DNA of 31,849 nt from JACRPI01 sp964385055 (lineage in GTDB: Archaea > Nanobdellota > Nanobdellia > Woesearchaeales > DSVV01). The notes under the pieces were generated by a model, which saw only the letters and a program-made list of their open reading frames with translations, was not told where the DNA came from and made no database searches. Made by a program: the position numbers and the translations under genes. The DNA is taken from assembly GCA_964385055.1 (NCBI GenBank), contig CAYLMH010000015.1:1-31849 (forward strand), read 5' to 3'. Positions 1 to 7,820 of this stretch are shown here, piece after piece; positions within the stretch are counted from its first letter, which is position 1; every line of letters begins with the position of its first letter.

Positions 1-77
1 CTACAGAAATCACAAAAAATGTCTGTGTGCTCCTTGCACACATAACATCTGCCATCAACATGCGTGAGATACCCCAT
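1..77 (-). CDS. small zinc-finger protein, N-terminal part (runs off left edge)
   Basis: An open frame starts with ATG at 77 on the minus strand and leaves the window after 25 codons. The visible peptide has two CxxC pairs, CYVC and CDFC, separated by seven residues, with a histidine between them. This looks like a compact zinc-binding finger. A Shine-Dalgarno-like GGGAG lies a few bases before the ATG, directly after the stop codon of the 91-aa gene, so the two genes are probably cotranscribed and this start is well supported. The C-terminus is outside the window, so the family (HIT-like, B-box-like or other) cannot be decided. Zinc binding is inferred from the cysteine spacing only. Confidence 0.55.
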   Translation of the reverse strand, partial: MGYLTHVDGRCYVCKEHTDIFCDFC

Positions 78-88
78 GATACTCCCAC

Positions 89-364
89 TTATTTCAGTAA
101 TTTGTCGAGTTGCTGCGTTGGTTTCTTTGGCGCTGCTGCTTGCTGCGCTGCAACATGCTTTGCCTGCGCTTCCAAATCAATGCCTAACTCTTTCAACGCT
201 TTAATATGCATCTGCATTAATTGCTCCACAATACTCAGGATTTTGACCATTTCTTCGCGCTCTTTTGCTAGCGTGGAAAGTGCTCCTTTATGAAATCCTA
301 CTTGTTCATCTCGACTCATTTTTGTTTGCGCCTGCTGTGCAGGTGCTGGTTTTGCTGCTGCCAT
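89..364 (-). CDS. 91-aa helical protein of unknown function
   Basis: I do not recognise this family. The protein begins with an Ala/Pro/Gln-rich stretch, has a charged, probably helical or coiled-coil centre (about residues 18-68) rich in Glu, Lys, Leu and Met, and ends in another Ala/Gln/Lys-rich tail. It has no signal peptide, membrane segment or cysteine. A GAGGTG Shine-Dalgarno site (373-378) precedes the ATG by eight bases, and a TATA-like box lies near 405-413 at the end of vapC, so it can be transcribed independently of the toxin gene. It is followed by the zinc-finger gene at the left edge, with which it probably forms an operon. A small scaffold or adaptor role is possible but speculative. 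Confidence 0.6.
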   Translation of the reverse strand: MAAAKPAPAQQAQTKMSRDEQVGFHKGALSTLAKEREEMVKILSIVEQLMQMHIKALKELGIDLEAQAKHVAAQQAAAPKKPTQQLDKLLK

Positions 365-419
365 GATATGGACACCTCTTTGATTTTATTTTTTAGATTG
401 TCTTTGTATTTAAAGTTTC

Positions 420-818
420 TTACCATGCCACGATTTTTAGGTCTTTGATGTTTGCAAAGTCTTTATGATTTCTCGTGATAAGAATTGCGTTGTGCGCGAT
501 ACAGATGCTTGCGATCATAAGGTCAAATTCTTGTGTTTGTTTTCCTGCTATTTTTAGTTCTGCATATAATTTTCCATATGTTCTTGCTGCTGCCTCTGTA
601 AATTCCATTACACCAACACTTTTCAGAAACTTATCTACAAGTTCTGATGCATTTTTCTGCTCTTGCGCAAGATGAACCCCACGAAATAATTCGCATAACA
701 CAACAGGGTTGATAGCTACTGTCACTTGTTTTTCTTCAAGATCTTTCATCTTCTTGAGTGTTTCCGTATCTTTTCGAAAAAAATTGATAACAATATTCGT
801 GTCAAGACAGTATAACAT
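420..818 (-). CDS. vapC: VapC-type PIN-domain ribonuclease toxin
   Basis: This 132-aa protein has the size and layout of VapC toxins, PIN-domain Mg2+-dependent endoribonucleases that cleave tRNA, rRNA or mRNA when released from their antitoxin. The acidic metal-binding residues are visible: D6 in LDTNIVI, E43 in LCELFRG, D99 in FDLMIA and the NHKD segment ending at D120. Its ATG shares one base with the stop of the upstream antitoxin gene (TAATG), a sign of translational coupling, and an antitoxin of a known VapB family sits in the expected position. Together they form a complete type II toxin-antitoxin module. Nothing in the frame suggests inactivation. The RNA target cannot be read from sequence. 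Confidence 0.93.
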   Translation of the reverse strand: MLYCLDTNIVINFFRKDTETLKKMKDLEEKQVTVAINPVVLCELFRGVHLAQEQKNASELVDKFLKSVGVMEFTEAAARTYGKLYAELKIAGKQTQEFDLMIASICIAHNAILITRNHKDFANIKDLKIVAW

Positions 819-1048
819 TAGAAATGAACCTCTCTTGCTTTCACTTGTTTGCGTTCTTTTGCCAGTGTTTTTTCAATCATATCCAACTCTTTATCTGTAC
901 CAGGCCACTTTCCCCAGAAATCCATTATCGAAGGTTTCTTTTCTTTTTCCACTATTTTTAGAACGACATCTGAAAAAGAATCATCTCCTCGCTTCAACGC
1001 CTTGAGTGTTGCGTATGCTTTGTTGGATAAGGATATGACTTTGACCAT
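818..1048 (-). CDS. vapB: VapB-type antitoxin
   Basis: This 76-aa protein resembles the archaeal VapB antitoxin family (Pfam VAPB_antitox, formerly DUF217). It begins with a short beta strand, VKVISLS, followed by a helix, AYATLKALK, then the SFSDVVLKIV segment typical of the DNA-binding half. The C-terminal half, with DFWGKW and a charged helix, should wrap the VapC toxin. It is the first gene of the vapBC operon and overlaps vapC by one base. A TATA box near 1080-1087 and a tandem 12-bp repeat between that box and the start codon are a plausible site for autoregulation by the VapB-VapC complex, which is the usual control in this family. Confidence 0.88.
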   Translation of the reverse strand: MVKVISLSNKAYATLKALKRGDDSFSDVVLKIVEKEKKPSIMDFWGKWPGTDKELDMIEKTLAKERKQVKAREVHF

Positions 1049-1058
1049 TGTTACACCT

Positions 1059-1087
1059 GCATACGCATATGCATACGCATATATAAA
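1059..1087 (-). promoter_or_regulatory. vapBC promoter with tandem 12-bp operator-like repeat
   Basis: On the plus strand the 12-mer GCATACGCATAT occurs twice in tandem (1059-1070 and 1071-1082), overlapping on its outer side a minus-strand TATA-like box (TTTATATA, about 1080-1087). The repeats fill the space between TATA box and expected transcription start, where a bound repressor would block polymerase. The repeat is seen directly. The regulatory role is inferred from VapBC autoregulation in other systems. Confidence 0.6.
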
Positions 1088-1171
1088 GGTTTTGGTGAAG
1101 TTATGTAGTTACCACTTATCTAGAGTTAATACTTGGAAAATTATATAAACCGAGCCCCGTTTTTCAACATT

Positions 1172-2179
1172 ATGAAACGCTCTCGATTATCTGCACTTAC
1201 TGGTCTTGTTGGCTTGCTTACATTTGGCTGTAGCGATGATGTTCCTGCACCAGAAGTTGTTCCTGTTGAAGCTGTTTCTGTTGTTGAGCACCCTGCCACA
1301 CCACAGCGTACTCCACGAGAACAACTCGATCAATATAAGGGAGAACAAAAAGATGTTTTGTGCGATGCGCTTACTCAAGAAGAAACTGTTAGCAAGATAT
1401 TTGCTGGACTTCCTGAAACAATGCGGTATCATGATAAAAGAACATGGAACGTCAAAACAGTTGGACCGATGACGTATCTTTTTGACTTACGAACGTTAGA
1501 TCTTCCTGATAATGTGACTAGTAGCGTTTTTGCATATCTTCGTCTGTGGACAGACGCCTTTTATAATCCATCTCCTCATAGAGCACTCTCGATATATACA
1601 AAAAATGTAATAGCAAAAGCAAATGAACTTGGTCTTCAACAGGAATATGATATTCTTCTTTTAGAAGAGCGGCCACTTTTTCCGCTTTATGAAACTGTTC
1701 AACATCCTTCTGAAGAGGATTTAGAACGGTTCTATGATGCGCTTGCGCATGTTCCGCAGTTTATTGCAAAACCATTTTTCGCTCAATCTCTTTCTCCTCA
1801 TGTTGAACAGGCAAAAGCATTGTTTGCAGAAGAGCCTGCACTTTATCAAGCAAAACTAAAGAAGGTCAAATGTTGTGAGATTAACTCTGGACGCCCGCAA
1901 AACAGCGCAGAACCAATAACAACTGGAAGATATGCAAACGGGGAACTCCGTATTCCAGAACGAGCGTACGGGAGCGTCGTTGAACAGCAAGATATGGTTT
2001 TTGCTCCGCAAATCGAAGACAGAACTACTCCTTTCGCAAAATTCTTGTATAGGCGTGGACCTGTTTTCACGGGCAGTCTTGAAGTGATCATGGGAGCATA
2101 TTACACTTCTTTCGACAAACAAGATTTTCTGCAGAAAGCACAGGCAGGATTATTAGTTGCGCAACAAGTGCAAGAGTAG
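1172..2179 (+). CDS. putative lipoprotein of unknown function
   Basis: The protein (335 aa from this start) begins with a basic n-region, a hydrophobic stretch and LLTFGC, a lipobox-like site with Cys20, followed by an acidic, Pro/Val-rich linker. It is therefore predicted to be exported and lipid-anchored. The rest is soluble and has no motif I recognise. An in-frame ATG at 1133 exists, but a TATA box (TTATATAAA, 1141-1149) lies downstream of it and 25-30 nt before the ATG at 1172. I therefore chose 1172, which also places the signal peptide at the N-terminus. It diverges from vapBC and converges with polB. The sequence does not suggest an enzyme. Confidence 0.75.
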   Translation: MKRSRLSALTGLVGLLTFGCSDDVPAPEVVPVEAVSVVEHPATPQRTPREQLDQYKGEQKDVLCDALTQEETVSKIFAGLPETMRYHDKRTWNVKTVGPMTYLFDLRTLDLPDNVTSSVFAYLRLWTDAFYNPSPHRALSIYTKNVIAKANELGLQQEYDILLLEERPLFPLYETVQHPSEEDLERFYDALAHVPQFIAKPFFAQSLSPHVEQAKALFAEEPALYQAKLKKVKCCEINSGRPQNSAEPITTGRYANGELRIPERAYGSVVEQQDMVFAPQIEDRTTPFAKFLYRRGPVFTGSLEVIMGAYYTSFDKQDFLQKAQAGLLVAQQVQE

Positions 2180-2191
2180 TTATTCCTTCTC

Positions 2192-4552
2192 TTAAAACTC
2201 AAACAAACTTTTCTGCTTTTTTCCTGAAACAACATCTTCAAAATTCTGATTAAAGAAAAGAAGAATGGAATCCGCAATCGGCTTCAACTGCTTATCGACA
2301 TAATGATCATAATCTATTTTTGATTTTAACTTTTGCAACGGTTCTGGACCATTTTCTGTGATGTAATACTCGATGATGTTGGATTCTATTTTGTCTAACA
2401 ATCTCGCTGCCTTGACATGCGGCGGTGTTGTTTTCGTATAGCCTTCGACATCTTTACTCAATGATTTTTTGTAGATGAGAAGGTCATCGTGCTTTCCTGC
2501 TCTGACTTCTTCCACAAATTTTTTGATATACGGAATGACTTCCTGCTTCGCAAATATTTTCTTTAACAGCGTGATTTGGAATTGTTTTGCGCACTCTGTC
2601 CAGTCGCGTCTTACTGTCTCTAAACCAACTATATCGAGTTTCTCTTCCTTACCATCAGTGCGCATGCCTGCATAGCGCTTTTTTGCGCCAACTTCTGTGC
2701 CACGAATTTTTGGCATGATAAATCTGCTATACACTTTTTCAAACTGCAACTCGAGATAGGAGTTTCTGTCACATTGTTCTTTTACTTTTTTCTTGAAATG
2801 GACGTTAATGTCATGCGCAATCTTTTCTCCTACTTTACTTGCGTCTTCGTAATTATCTTTTTTTGTTTCAATAAAAATAGAATCTGTGTCTCCATAAATA
2901 ACATTGTACCCTGTTTTTTCGACTTCTTCTGCAGATTCCTTCACAATTTCCTGACCCCAACTGGTGATTGCGCTTGCCATTTCCAAGCTGTAAAATCTGC
3001 ACATCGGACTTGCAAGAACACCGTAGAAGGAGTTCATGGTAATCTTGATCGCATAACTTGCCACTGCGTCTTTTTTCTTTTTTGCTTCATCACGCTGCTC
3101 CCAAAGCCGCTGAATTAATAATGGAAGAATTCCATCTTCATTGCGAAATTTCGCGCCATTTGGCGCAACGATTGTTCCATCTTTTTGAAATGATAATGGA
3201 TCAATATTGTATGTTCTGATGATACTTGGATACAGACTTTTGAAGTCGCAGACAATTATATAATCATAAATTCCAGGGATGGAATCTCGCACAAACCCAC
3301 CCTTGATTCTTTCTTCTCCTTCACTGTATGCGGATCCTTGACAGACATAACCGCGCTTTCTTGCTTCACGAATATATAACGAGTCCAGCGATGCAATGGA
3401 TGCGTTGACTCTATCAATCTGCATTCCTGTTAACATCGAACGTTGGATAACCAGATTGATAAGATCCTTTGCTTCCAGAATTTCGAGCACGAGCTCTGCG
3501 TCTTTTTCGTTGTATTTTACTAACGTGAGCGGATCATGCTTGAACAATTCTTCGATCTGCGCGCCTTTTCCCAACTTGGATTTATTCTCTGCGCTGTCGC
3601 TGGAAAAATCCAATGCTTTCTTTTTTCCAATAATTGTTTTTGCCGCAGTGTCTAATTTGTAATCGTCAAGTTTGATGAATGAATTCTTAAGGAGTGCAAT
3701 TCCATCAAGAACTTGTCTACCCACAATTGTGACACTTGATTCTTTGAAGAACTGCGATTCAATTCTGACTTTTGTTTCTTCTTCTGCTCTGCCAATTTGA
3801 AATGGAATTCTGTAATGCTTGCAGCGATCTCTGATGACACGAAAATCAAAATCAACGACATTCCAACCAGTGATAATGTCTGGATCTATTTCGTTTACAA
3901 TCTTTTGAAATGCTTCCAGCATGTCTTTTTCTGTATGGCATGTTTCTGTGTGGGGATGCTCTACTTTATTTTTTGCAACGATGAAGTTTTTTCTAATTGT
4001 TTTCTCTTCTTTATACTTTCTCGCCGCGATCGCGATGGAGAAAATTTCTTCTGTGTTCATACTTGTTTCAATGTCAAATGAGAGGACAGTGAGCTTCGGA
4101 CTTTGGATTGTTGCTCTCGTGATCGTTGGTTCTGTGTAGACCCTGTTGACCAGCTTTGTTGTTTCAAACTCACCTTCAACTTCAATGCTTCCCAGAAGTT
4201 CTTTGTCAATAATTGTTCTGTACACAAAACGAATATCTGCTTCGTAACACTGGATTCCATTGTCTTCAAACGCTTTTCTGAGTTTTGGAACTGTTGGCGG
4301 AACATCAACGAGAATCTTTACAACAGGACGCTCCTGGAAATCTTTCATCTGACAGTTTTCTACGCTTATGTTGAGTTTTTCTTTTTTGATCAACTCTTCT
4401 GCTTTTTTTTGATCTGCTTTTGTTATGAAGAAGTATGGTCGCGTTTCATTTATCGTGAGGAAAGATTCGCCATTTTCTAAGCGACCATAAAAATAGAGAT
4501 ATGCCTTATTATCCTTGATTCTGTAAGTTGGATCGATGATGAATCCTTTCAT
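2192..4552 (-). CDS. polB: family B DNA polymerase with 3'-5' exonuclease
   Basis: This 786-aa protein is a replicative-type family B DNA polymerase. The exonuclease site is complete: Exo I D160/E162 (SFDIETS), Exo II N231-D236, and Exo III Y347-x3-D351. The polymerase site is also complete: motif A around D436 (DFKSLYPSII), motif B K503-x3-NSFYG, and motif C YGDTDS (D555, D557). Motif B continues GVLASPMCRFYS, closer to the Pol II-like branch than to the Pyrococcus type. The last seven residues, QKSLFEF, form a minimal PCNA-binding PIP box. A TATA-like box (about 4574-4582) lies 26 nt before the ATG, implying a leaderless mRNA. The length matches archaeal PolB, and there is no intein or split. 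Confidence 0.97.
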   Translation of the reverse strand: MKGFIIDPTYRIKDNKAYLYFYGRLENGESFLTINETRPYFFITKADQKKAEELIKKEKLNISVENCQMKDFQERPVVKILVDVPPTVPKLRKAFEDNGIQCYEADIRFVYRTIIDKELLGSIEVEGEFETTKLVNRVYTEPTITRATIQSPKLTVLSFDIETSMNTEEIFSIAIAARKYKEEKTIRKNFIVAKNKVEHPHTETCHTEKDMLEAFQKIVNEIDPDIITGWNVVDFDFRVIRDRCKHYRIPFQIGRAEEETKVRIESQFFKESSVTIVGRQVLDGIALLKNSFIKLDDYKLDTAAKTIIGKKKALDFSSDSAENKSKLGKGAQIEELFKHDPLTLVKYNEKDAELVLEILEAKDLINLVIQRSMLTGMQIDRVNASIASLDSLYIREARKRGYVCQGSAYSEGEERIKGGFVRDSIPGIYDYIIVCDFKSLYPSIIRTYNIDPLSFQKDGTIVAPNGAKFRNEDGILPLLIQRLWEQRDEAKKKKDAVASYAIKITMNSFYGVLASPMCRFYSLEMASAITSWGQEIVKESAEEVEKTGYNVIYGDTDSIFIETKKDNYEDASKVGEKIAHDINVHFKKKVKEQCDRNSYLELQFEKVYSRFIMPKIRGTEVGAKKRYAGMRTDGKEEKLDIVGLETVRRDWTECAKQFQITLLKKIFAKQEVIPYIKKFVEEVRAGKHDDLLIYKKSLSKDVEGYTKTTPPHVKAARLLDKIESNIIEYYITENGPEPLQKLKSKIDYDHYVDKQLKPIADSILLFFNQNFEDVVSGKKQKSLFEF

Positions 4553-4655
4553 GAAGTTTGATTCGTTCGTTCTTTTTTATAGTTTCTCTATTGTTCTCAT
4601 TCTTCTTACCTTATTGAGATGAGGATTGCATCGAATATATGATCACTTCAATAAT

Positions 4656-4732
4656 AATACCCCAAAGTGCCACTTCTTTTTTTGAAGTGGCACTTTGGGT
4701 CCCCACTGCGTTCATGCAGTTGGGTGTTTATT
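4656..4732. repeat. long perfect hairpin with GGGTCCCC, variant of the dispersed repeat
   Basis: The arms CCCAAAGTGCCACTTC and GAAGTGGCACTTTGGG (about 4661-4676 and 4684-4699) are perfect inverted repeats around a seven-T loop. They are followed by TCCCC and a T-rich stretch after TTGGGTGTTTA. The flanks AATACCCC and GGGTCCCC match the hairpin elements at 16064, 26241 and 29620, although the stem sequence differs. The element fills most of the 270-base gap between polB and the lipoprotein start at 4823. I see no gene in that gap. Confidence 0.6.
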
Positions 4733-4822
4733 TTTTTTATGATTGGCGATTTTAAAAGTAGTTCTATCATTCATTTTTTAAATTCACAAATTTTAAATAG
4801 AGAGGGAGATGTACCATTTACT

Positions 4823-5626
4823 ATGGTTGTGAACAGAAAAATAATTATTTTTCTTACAGTAATGATTTTATTCTTATTTTTAATTTCCTGCAAACAAAGC
4901 GGAGATTCTGAAACGATGACACAAACAGAAACAGAAGAAACTGAAACTGGCGATCTTTTTGATGATGTGCTCAGTGGTGCAAACACTGTAGATATTGGTG
5001 CAACTGAAGAGAGAGAAGAAAACAGTGAAGAAGCGACAGCCAATGATGAAGAAACTTCTGAAGAGGATGCTGAACTTGATTATGCTGCTCCTGAGTGTGG
5101 TGATTCTCTCTGCACGTATTATGAAACATTCAACTCCTGCCCTGAAGACTGCGATAAACTCGAGGACACAACACTTTATGATTACCCTTCATTTTTAGAC
5201 GATCCCATTATCGTTGTTGGCGATGACGCGCCTTCAACTGACGTCATTACTGCGACAGTTATTAGCACGTATTTGGTCACGTACGACATTACGGCAGAAA
5301 CAAAACTTGCAAGCGAAGTGACTGATCTTACTTCTGACGATTTGATTTTGATTGGAAATCCCTGCGAAAATAGCGCAATTGCAGAACTTCTTCATTATGA
5401 CAGCGAGAGTTGTGGTGGTGTTGTTACTGACATGAATAACGCGGTCATCAAGCTCCTTGTTTATGACACGAATGAGATCATTATCCTTACTGGCTACGAT
5501 AATGGAGACACTAAAGATGCAAGCAAAATGTTGACCACTGATGGAACGTACAACTTGAATGGCGCAGAAGAATGGGTCAATTTGAATAGCGATGGCGATA
5601 TTGTGCTGTATTTCTCGAAGAATTAG
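4823..5626 (+). CDS. lipoprotein with C-terminal domain shared with the surface protein
   Basis: From the ATG at 4823 (267 aa) the protein starts with a basic n-region, a long hydrophobic core and a lipobox-like LISC (Cys23). An acidic Thr/Glu-rich linker follows, about residues 26-85, consistent with passage through an outer surface layer. Next is a cysteine module, CGDSLC...CPEDC, of a type often seen in archaeal exported proteins. The last 90 or so residues (DLILIGNPCENSAIAELL, then AVIKLL) match the C-terminal region of the surface protein ending at 29832. The open frame extends upstream to 4667, but that part crosses a hairpin. A TATA-like TTTAAATA (4792-4799) sits 26 nt before the chosen ATG. 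Confidence 0.75.
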   Translation: MVVNRKIIIFLTVMILFLFLISCKQSGDSETMTQTETEETETGDLFDDVLSGANTVDIGATEEREENSEEATANDEETSEEDAELDYAAPECGDSLCTYYETFNSCPEDCDKLEDTTLYDYPSFLDDPIIVVGDDAPSTDVITATVISTYLVTYDITAETKLASEVTDLTSDDLILIGNPCENSAIAELLHYDSESCGGVVTDMNNAVIKLLVYDTNEIIILTGYDNGDTKDASKMLTTDGTYNLNGAEEWVNLNSDGDIVLYFSKN

Positions 5627-5633
5627 ATTTATA

Positions 5634-6407
5634 TTAGTTGATGCATTCATTACTGATTGGATTCTCAAAGACTTTCTTCCCTAACTCATTTACTGCAAAA
5701 TCTGCTAAGGGTTTGAGATTAACAATATCTTCTTCATTGTATTTGACAAGGAGGTCAAGATACTTCTCCTGCCCTGTTGCTTTGTACATATTCCAGAAAT
5801 ACACCGCGTCACTTCCATTGACATCGCGGACTTCTTCTGCACGCTTTATTCCAAGCTGCTTTTCGATGCTCTTCAAACCTCCTGTGTACCCTACCTTCGC
5901 AAGGACATGACGAAGATCCACATGCGCAATGTTGGGGATCGTATTTGGGTAATAGCGGTTTATGACCGGCAGATCAAAGCTTGAACCATTAAATGTGATA
6001 ATCATTTTATATTGCTGCAAAAGATTTTTGAGGAGTGGAAGGTTAAGGTTTTTTCCCTTAATCATTGTTTTTGTTTCTCTGCCATCATAGATCCCTATGA
6101 CTGTAATGTCTCCATAATATCCACTTGTTTCTATATCGAGAAAACATGCCTGCTCTTTGAAGAGATTATAGAGACGCCAATGTTCTTGTTTGGGAAACAA
6201 TGTACTCAATGTTTGCACATCATCATCAACAGCTGCTTTCTTTGCGTGATGAATTTGCTGATCGTAAAATATTTTTCTTGTTTTTCCAATACCATGAATG
6301 TCTTTGGTCTCTAAAAAATGATCCCATGTATGAATGTTCTGCTCCCATATCTTTTTCTCTGACGCATGACTGATCTTATCTAAGAAAATAAAACTTTTTT
6401 TGAGCAT
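5634..6407 (-). CDS. YprB-like DEDDy 3'-5' exonuclease (RNase H fold)
   Basis: The 257-aa protein has the three exonuclease motifs of a DEDDy nuclease: D91/E93 in FLDIETSG, N140-x3-F-D145 in FNGSSFDLPVI, and Y223-x3-D227 in YNEEDIVNL. This architecture matches the YprB-like family (COG3359), predicted single-strand DNA or RNA exonucleases. The N-terminal 85 residues include DIHGIGKTRKIFYD, which looks like a helix-hairpin-helix nucleic-acid-binding element. It lacks the C-terminal TPR part described for YprB. A TATA box lies 22-29 nt before the ATG, overlapping the box for the divergent MgtC-like gene. The substrate is unknown. Confidence 0.85.
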   Translation of the reverse strand: MLKKSFIFLDKISHASEKKIWEQNIHTWDHFLETKDIHGIGKTRKIFYDQQIHHAKKAAVDDDVQTLSTLFPKQEHWRLYNLFKEQACFLDIETSGYYGDITVIGIYDGRETKTMIKGKNLNLPLLKNLLQQYKMIITFNGSSFDLPVINRYYPNTIPNIAHVDLRHVLAKVGYTGGLKSIEKQLGIKRAEEVRDVNGSDAVYFWNMYKATGQEKYLDLLVKYNEEDIVNLKPLADFAVNELGKKVFENPISNECIN

Positions 6408-6425
6408 GAAATTTTACTGAGGGCA

Positions 6426-6437
6426 AAATATATAAAG
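6426..6437. promoter_or_regulatory. overlapping bidirectional TATA region
   Basis: The sequence AAATATATAAAG reads as a good TATA box on both strands. Minus-strand initiation about 25 nt away falls at the exonuclease ATG (6407). Plus-strand initiation falls near 6455, upstream of the GTG at 6494. One TATA-binding site could therefore serve two divergent genes. Confidence 0.55.
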
Positions 6438-6493
6438 GTATTTCTTTAGTGCTTGGTAGTAAATATTACCAATTGCGAGAAAAGGGGTTTATC

Positions 6494-7819
6494 GTGGTAC
6501 AACTGGGACTTTTGGAACATTTTGGATTAGCGCTTCTTCTTGGACTCATCGTCGGTATTGAACGTGAATTTCAGCATCAGAAACAAAAAGTTCAGGACTT
6601 TGCAGGAATACGGACATTTACTATTATCTCCCTCTTTGGCTGGCTCATCGGCTTTATTGCACAACAAGTAGGAGAATTTCAACTTGTTCTTGTCGCGTTC
6701 AGCGGGATTATTATCTTTCTCGTTGCCGCGTATTGTATCGTCGCTTGGAAAGGAAAAGGTGTCGGCGCAACAAGCGAAATTTCTGCGCTTGTTGTTTTCT
6801 TAGTGGGAGTTATGGTTTCATACAACCTTTTGCTTATTGCAGTGATCACTGCTATTCTCATGACGACTATCTTGTCTTACAAATATACGCTTCATAAGTT
6901 TGCAAAAAAACTTGCAGTTGAAGAAGTTCACGCAGGATTGAAATTAGGGATTATTTCTGCAGTCATCTTACCGTTGCTCCCCAACAAAGCGTATTCTCCT
7001 CTTGATATTCCTGTTTTGAGTGATATCATTAGCCTATTTCCCTCTGTACAACATCTTCTTTCTGCGACACAAGTGTTCAACCCTTTCAAGATTTGGCTTA
7101 TGGTTGTTTTCATCTGCGCACTTTCCACTGCAGGATATGTTTTGATTAAAACCGTTGGCGCTAAAAAAGGAATAGGACTTACCGGCGCGATAGGCGGATT
7201 AGTCAGCAGCACTGCGGTCACAAGCACACTTTCTGAACATTCTAAGAAGTCAAAGTTAGTATACACGTTTGCATTTGGAATTATTCTTGCTTGGACAATT
7301 ATGTTTGCCCGTGTCCTTTTTGTGACGTCTATCCTGAATAAAGAAGTCTTTTTCTCCTCTCTCTTTACGCTTGGACTTATGACCATAACGTCTGCAGGAT
7401 GCGCTATTTATCTTTATTATCAACGAAGTCCACAGGGAAGAAAAGCTGAAACAGCTGTTGTCTTTCAAAGTCCCTTCGCACTTCTCCCTGCACTCAAATT
7501 TGGTCTGCTTTTTGGATTTGTTTTATTTCTCGCGAAATTATTACAAGCACTTTTCGGAAGCTCTGGGCTTTATGTTGCGAGCGTTCTTGCAGGTCTTGCA
7601 GACGTTGACGCAATTACGATTTCCATGGCAACACTCGCTTCAACTGGTGAAATAACCACTTCTGTCGCAGTGACCTGCATTACGCTCGCTGTTGCAAGCA
7701 ATACCATCACAAAAGCTGGCATCGCATATTTCTTTGGAGGAAAAGAATTTGCAAAGAAAGTCTTAGCCTGCAGCGCAATTATATTAGCGGTCGGTCTTCT
7801 TGCAATCTTCTTTGTCTAA
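6494..7819 (+). CDS. MgtC/SapB-DUF4010 family membrane protein
   Basis: This roughly 441-aa integral membrane protein fits COG3174: an N-terminal MgtC-like domain (FGLALLLGLIVGIERE, then FAGIRTFTI) followed by a DUF4010-type region with several hydrophobic helices and LADVDAITISMA near the end. MgtC domains are linked to Mg2+ stress and membrane homeostasis, and a transport role for the long form is assumed but unproven. The frame is open from a GTG at 6449, but the TATA box at 6426-6437 would start transcription after that codon. The GTG at 6494, preceded by AAAAGGGG, is the better start. The stop is one base before the alkyltransferase ATG, so the two genes form an operon. Confidence 0.85.
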   Translation: MVQLGLLEHFGLALLLGLIVGIEREFQHQKQKVQDFAGIRTFTIISLFGWLIGFIAQQVGEFQLVLVAFSGIIIFLVAAYCIVAWKGKGVGATSEISALVVFLVGVMVSYNLLLIAVITAILMTTILSYKYTLHKFAKKLAVEEVHAGLKLGIISAVILPLLPNKAYSPLDIPVLSDIISLFPSVQHLLSATQVFNPFKIWLMVVFICALSTAGYVLIKTVGAKKGIGLTGAIGGLVSSTAVTSTLSEHSKKSKLVYTFAFGIILAWTIMFARVLFVTSILNKEVFFSSLFTLGLMTITSAGCAIYLYYQRSPQGRKAETAVVFQSPFALLPALKFGLLFGFVLFLAKLLQALFGSSGLYVASVLAGLADVDAITISMATLASTGEITTSVAVTCITLAVASNTITKAGIAYFFGGKEFAKKVLACSAIILAVGLLAIFFV

Positions 7820-7820
7820 G

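Noticed and set aside
1059..1082. CRISPR-like repeat
   Set aside because: There are only two copies, with no spacer between them, inside a promoter region.
1133..1171. Upstream ATG of the first lipoprotein
   Set aside because: A TATA box lies between this ATG and the one at 1172, so the codon would not be in the mRNA, and it would bury the signal peptide.
3797..4480. Several long plus-strand frames within polB
   Set aside because: They are antisense to intact polymerase codons, rich in Phe and Cys, and have no family pattern. They are shadows of the real gene.
4667..4822. N-terminal extension of the lipoprotein frame
   Set aside because: The extension crosses the hairpin at 4656-4732 and lies upstream of the TATA box at 4792. 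The signal peptide starts at the ATG at 4823.
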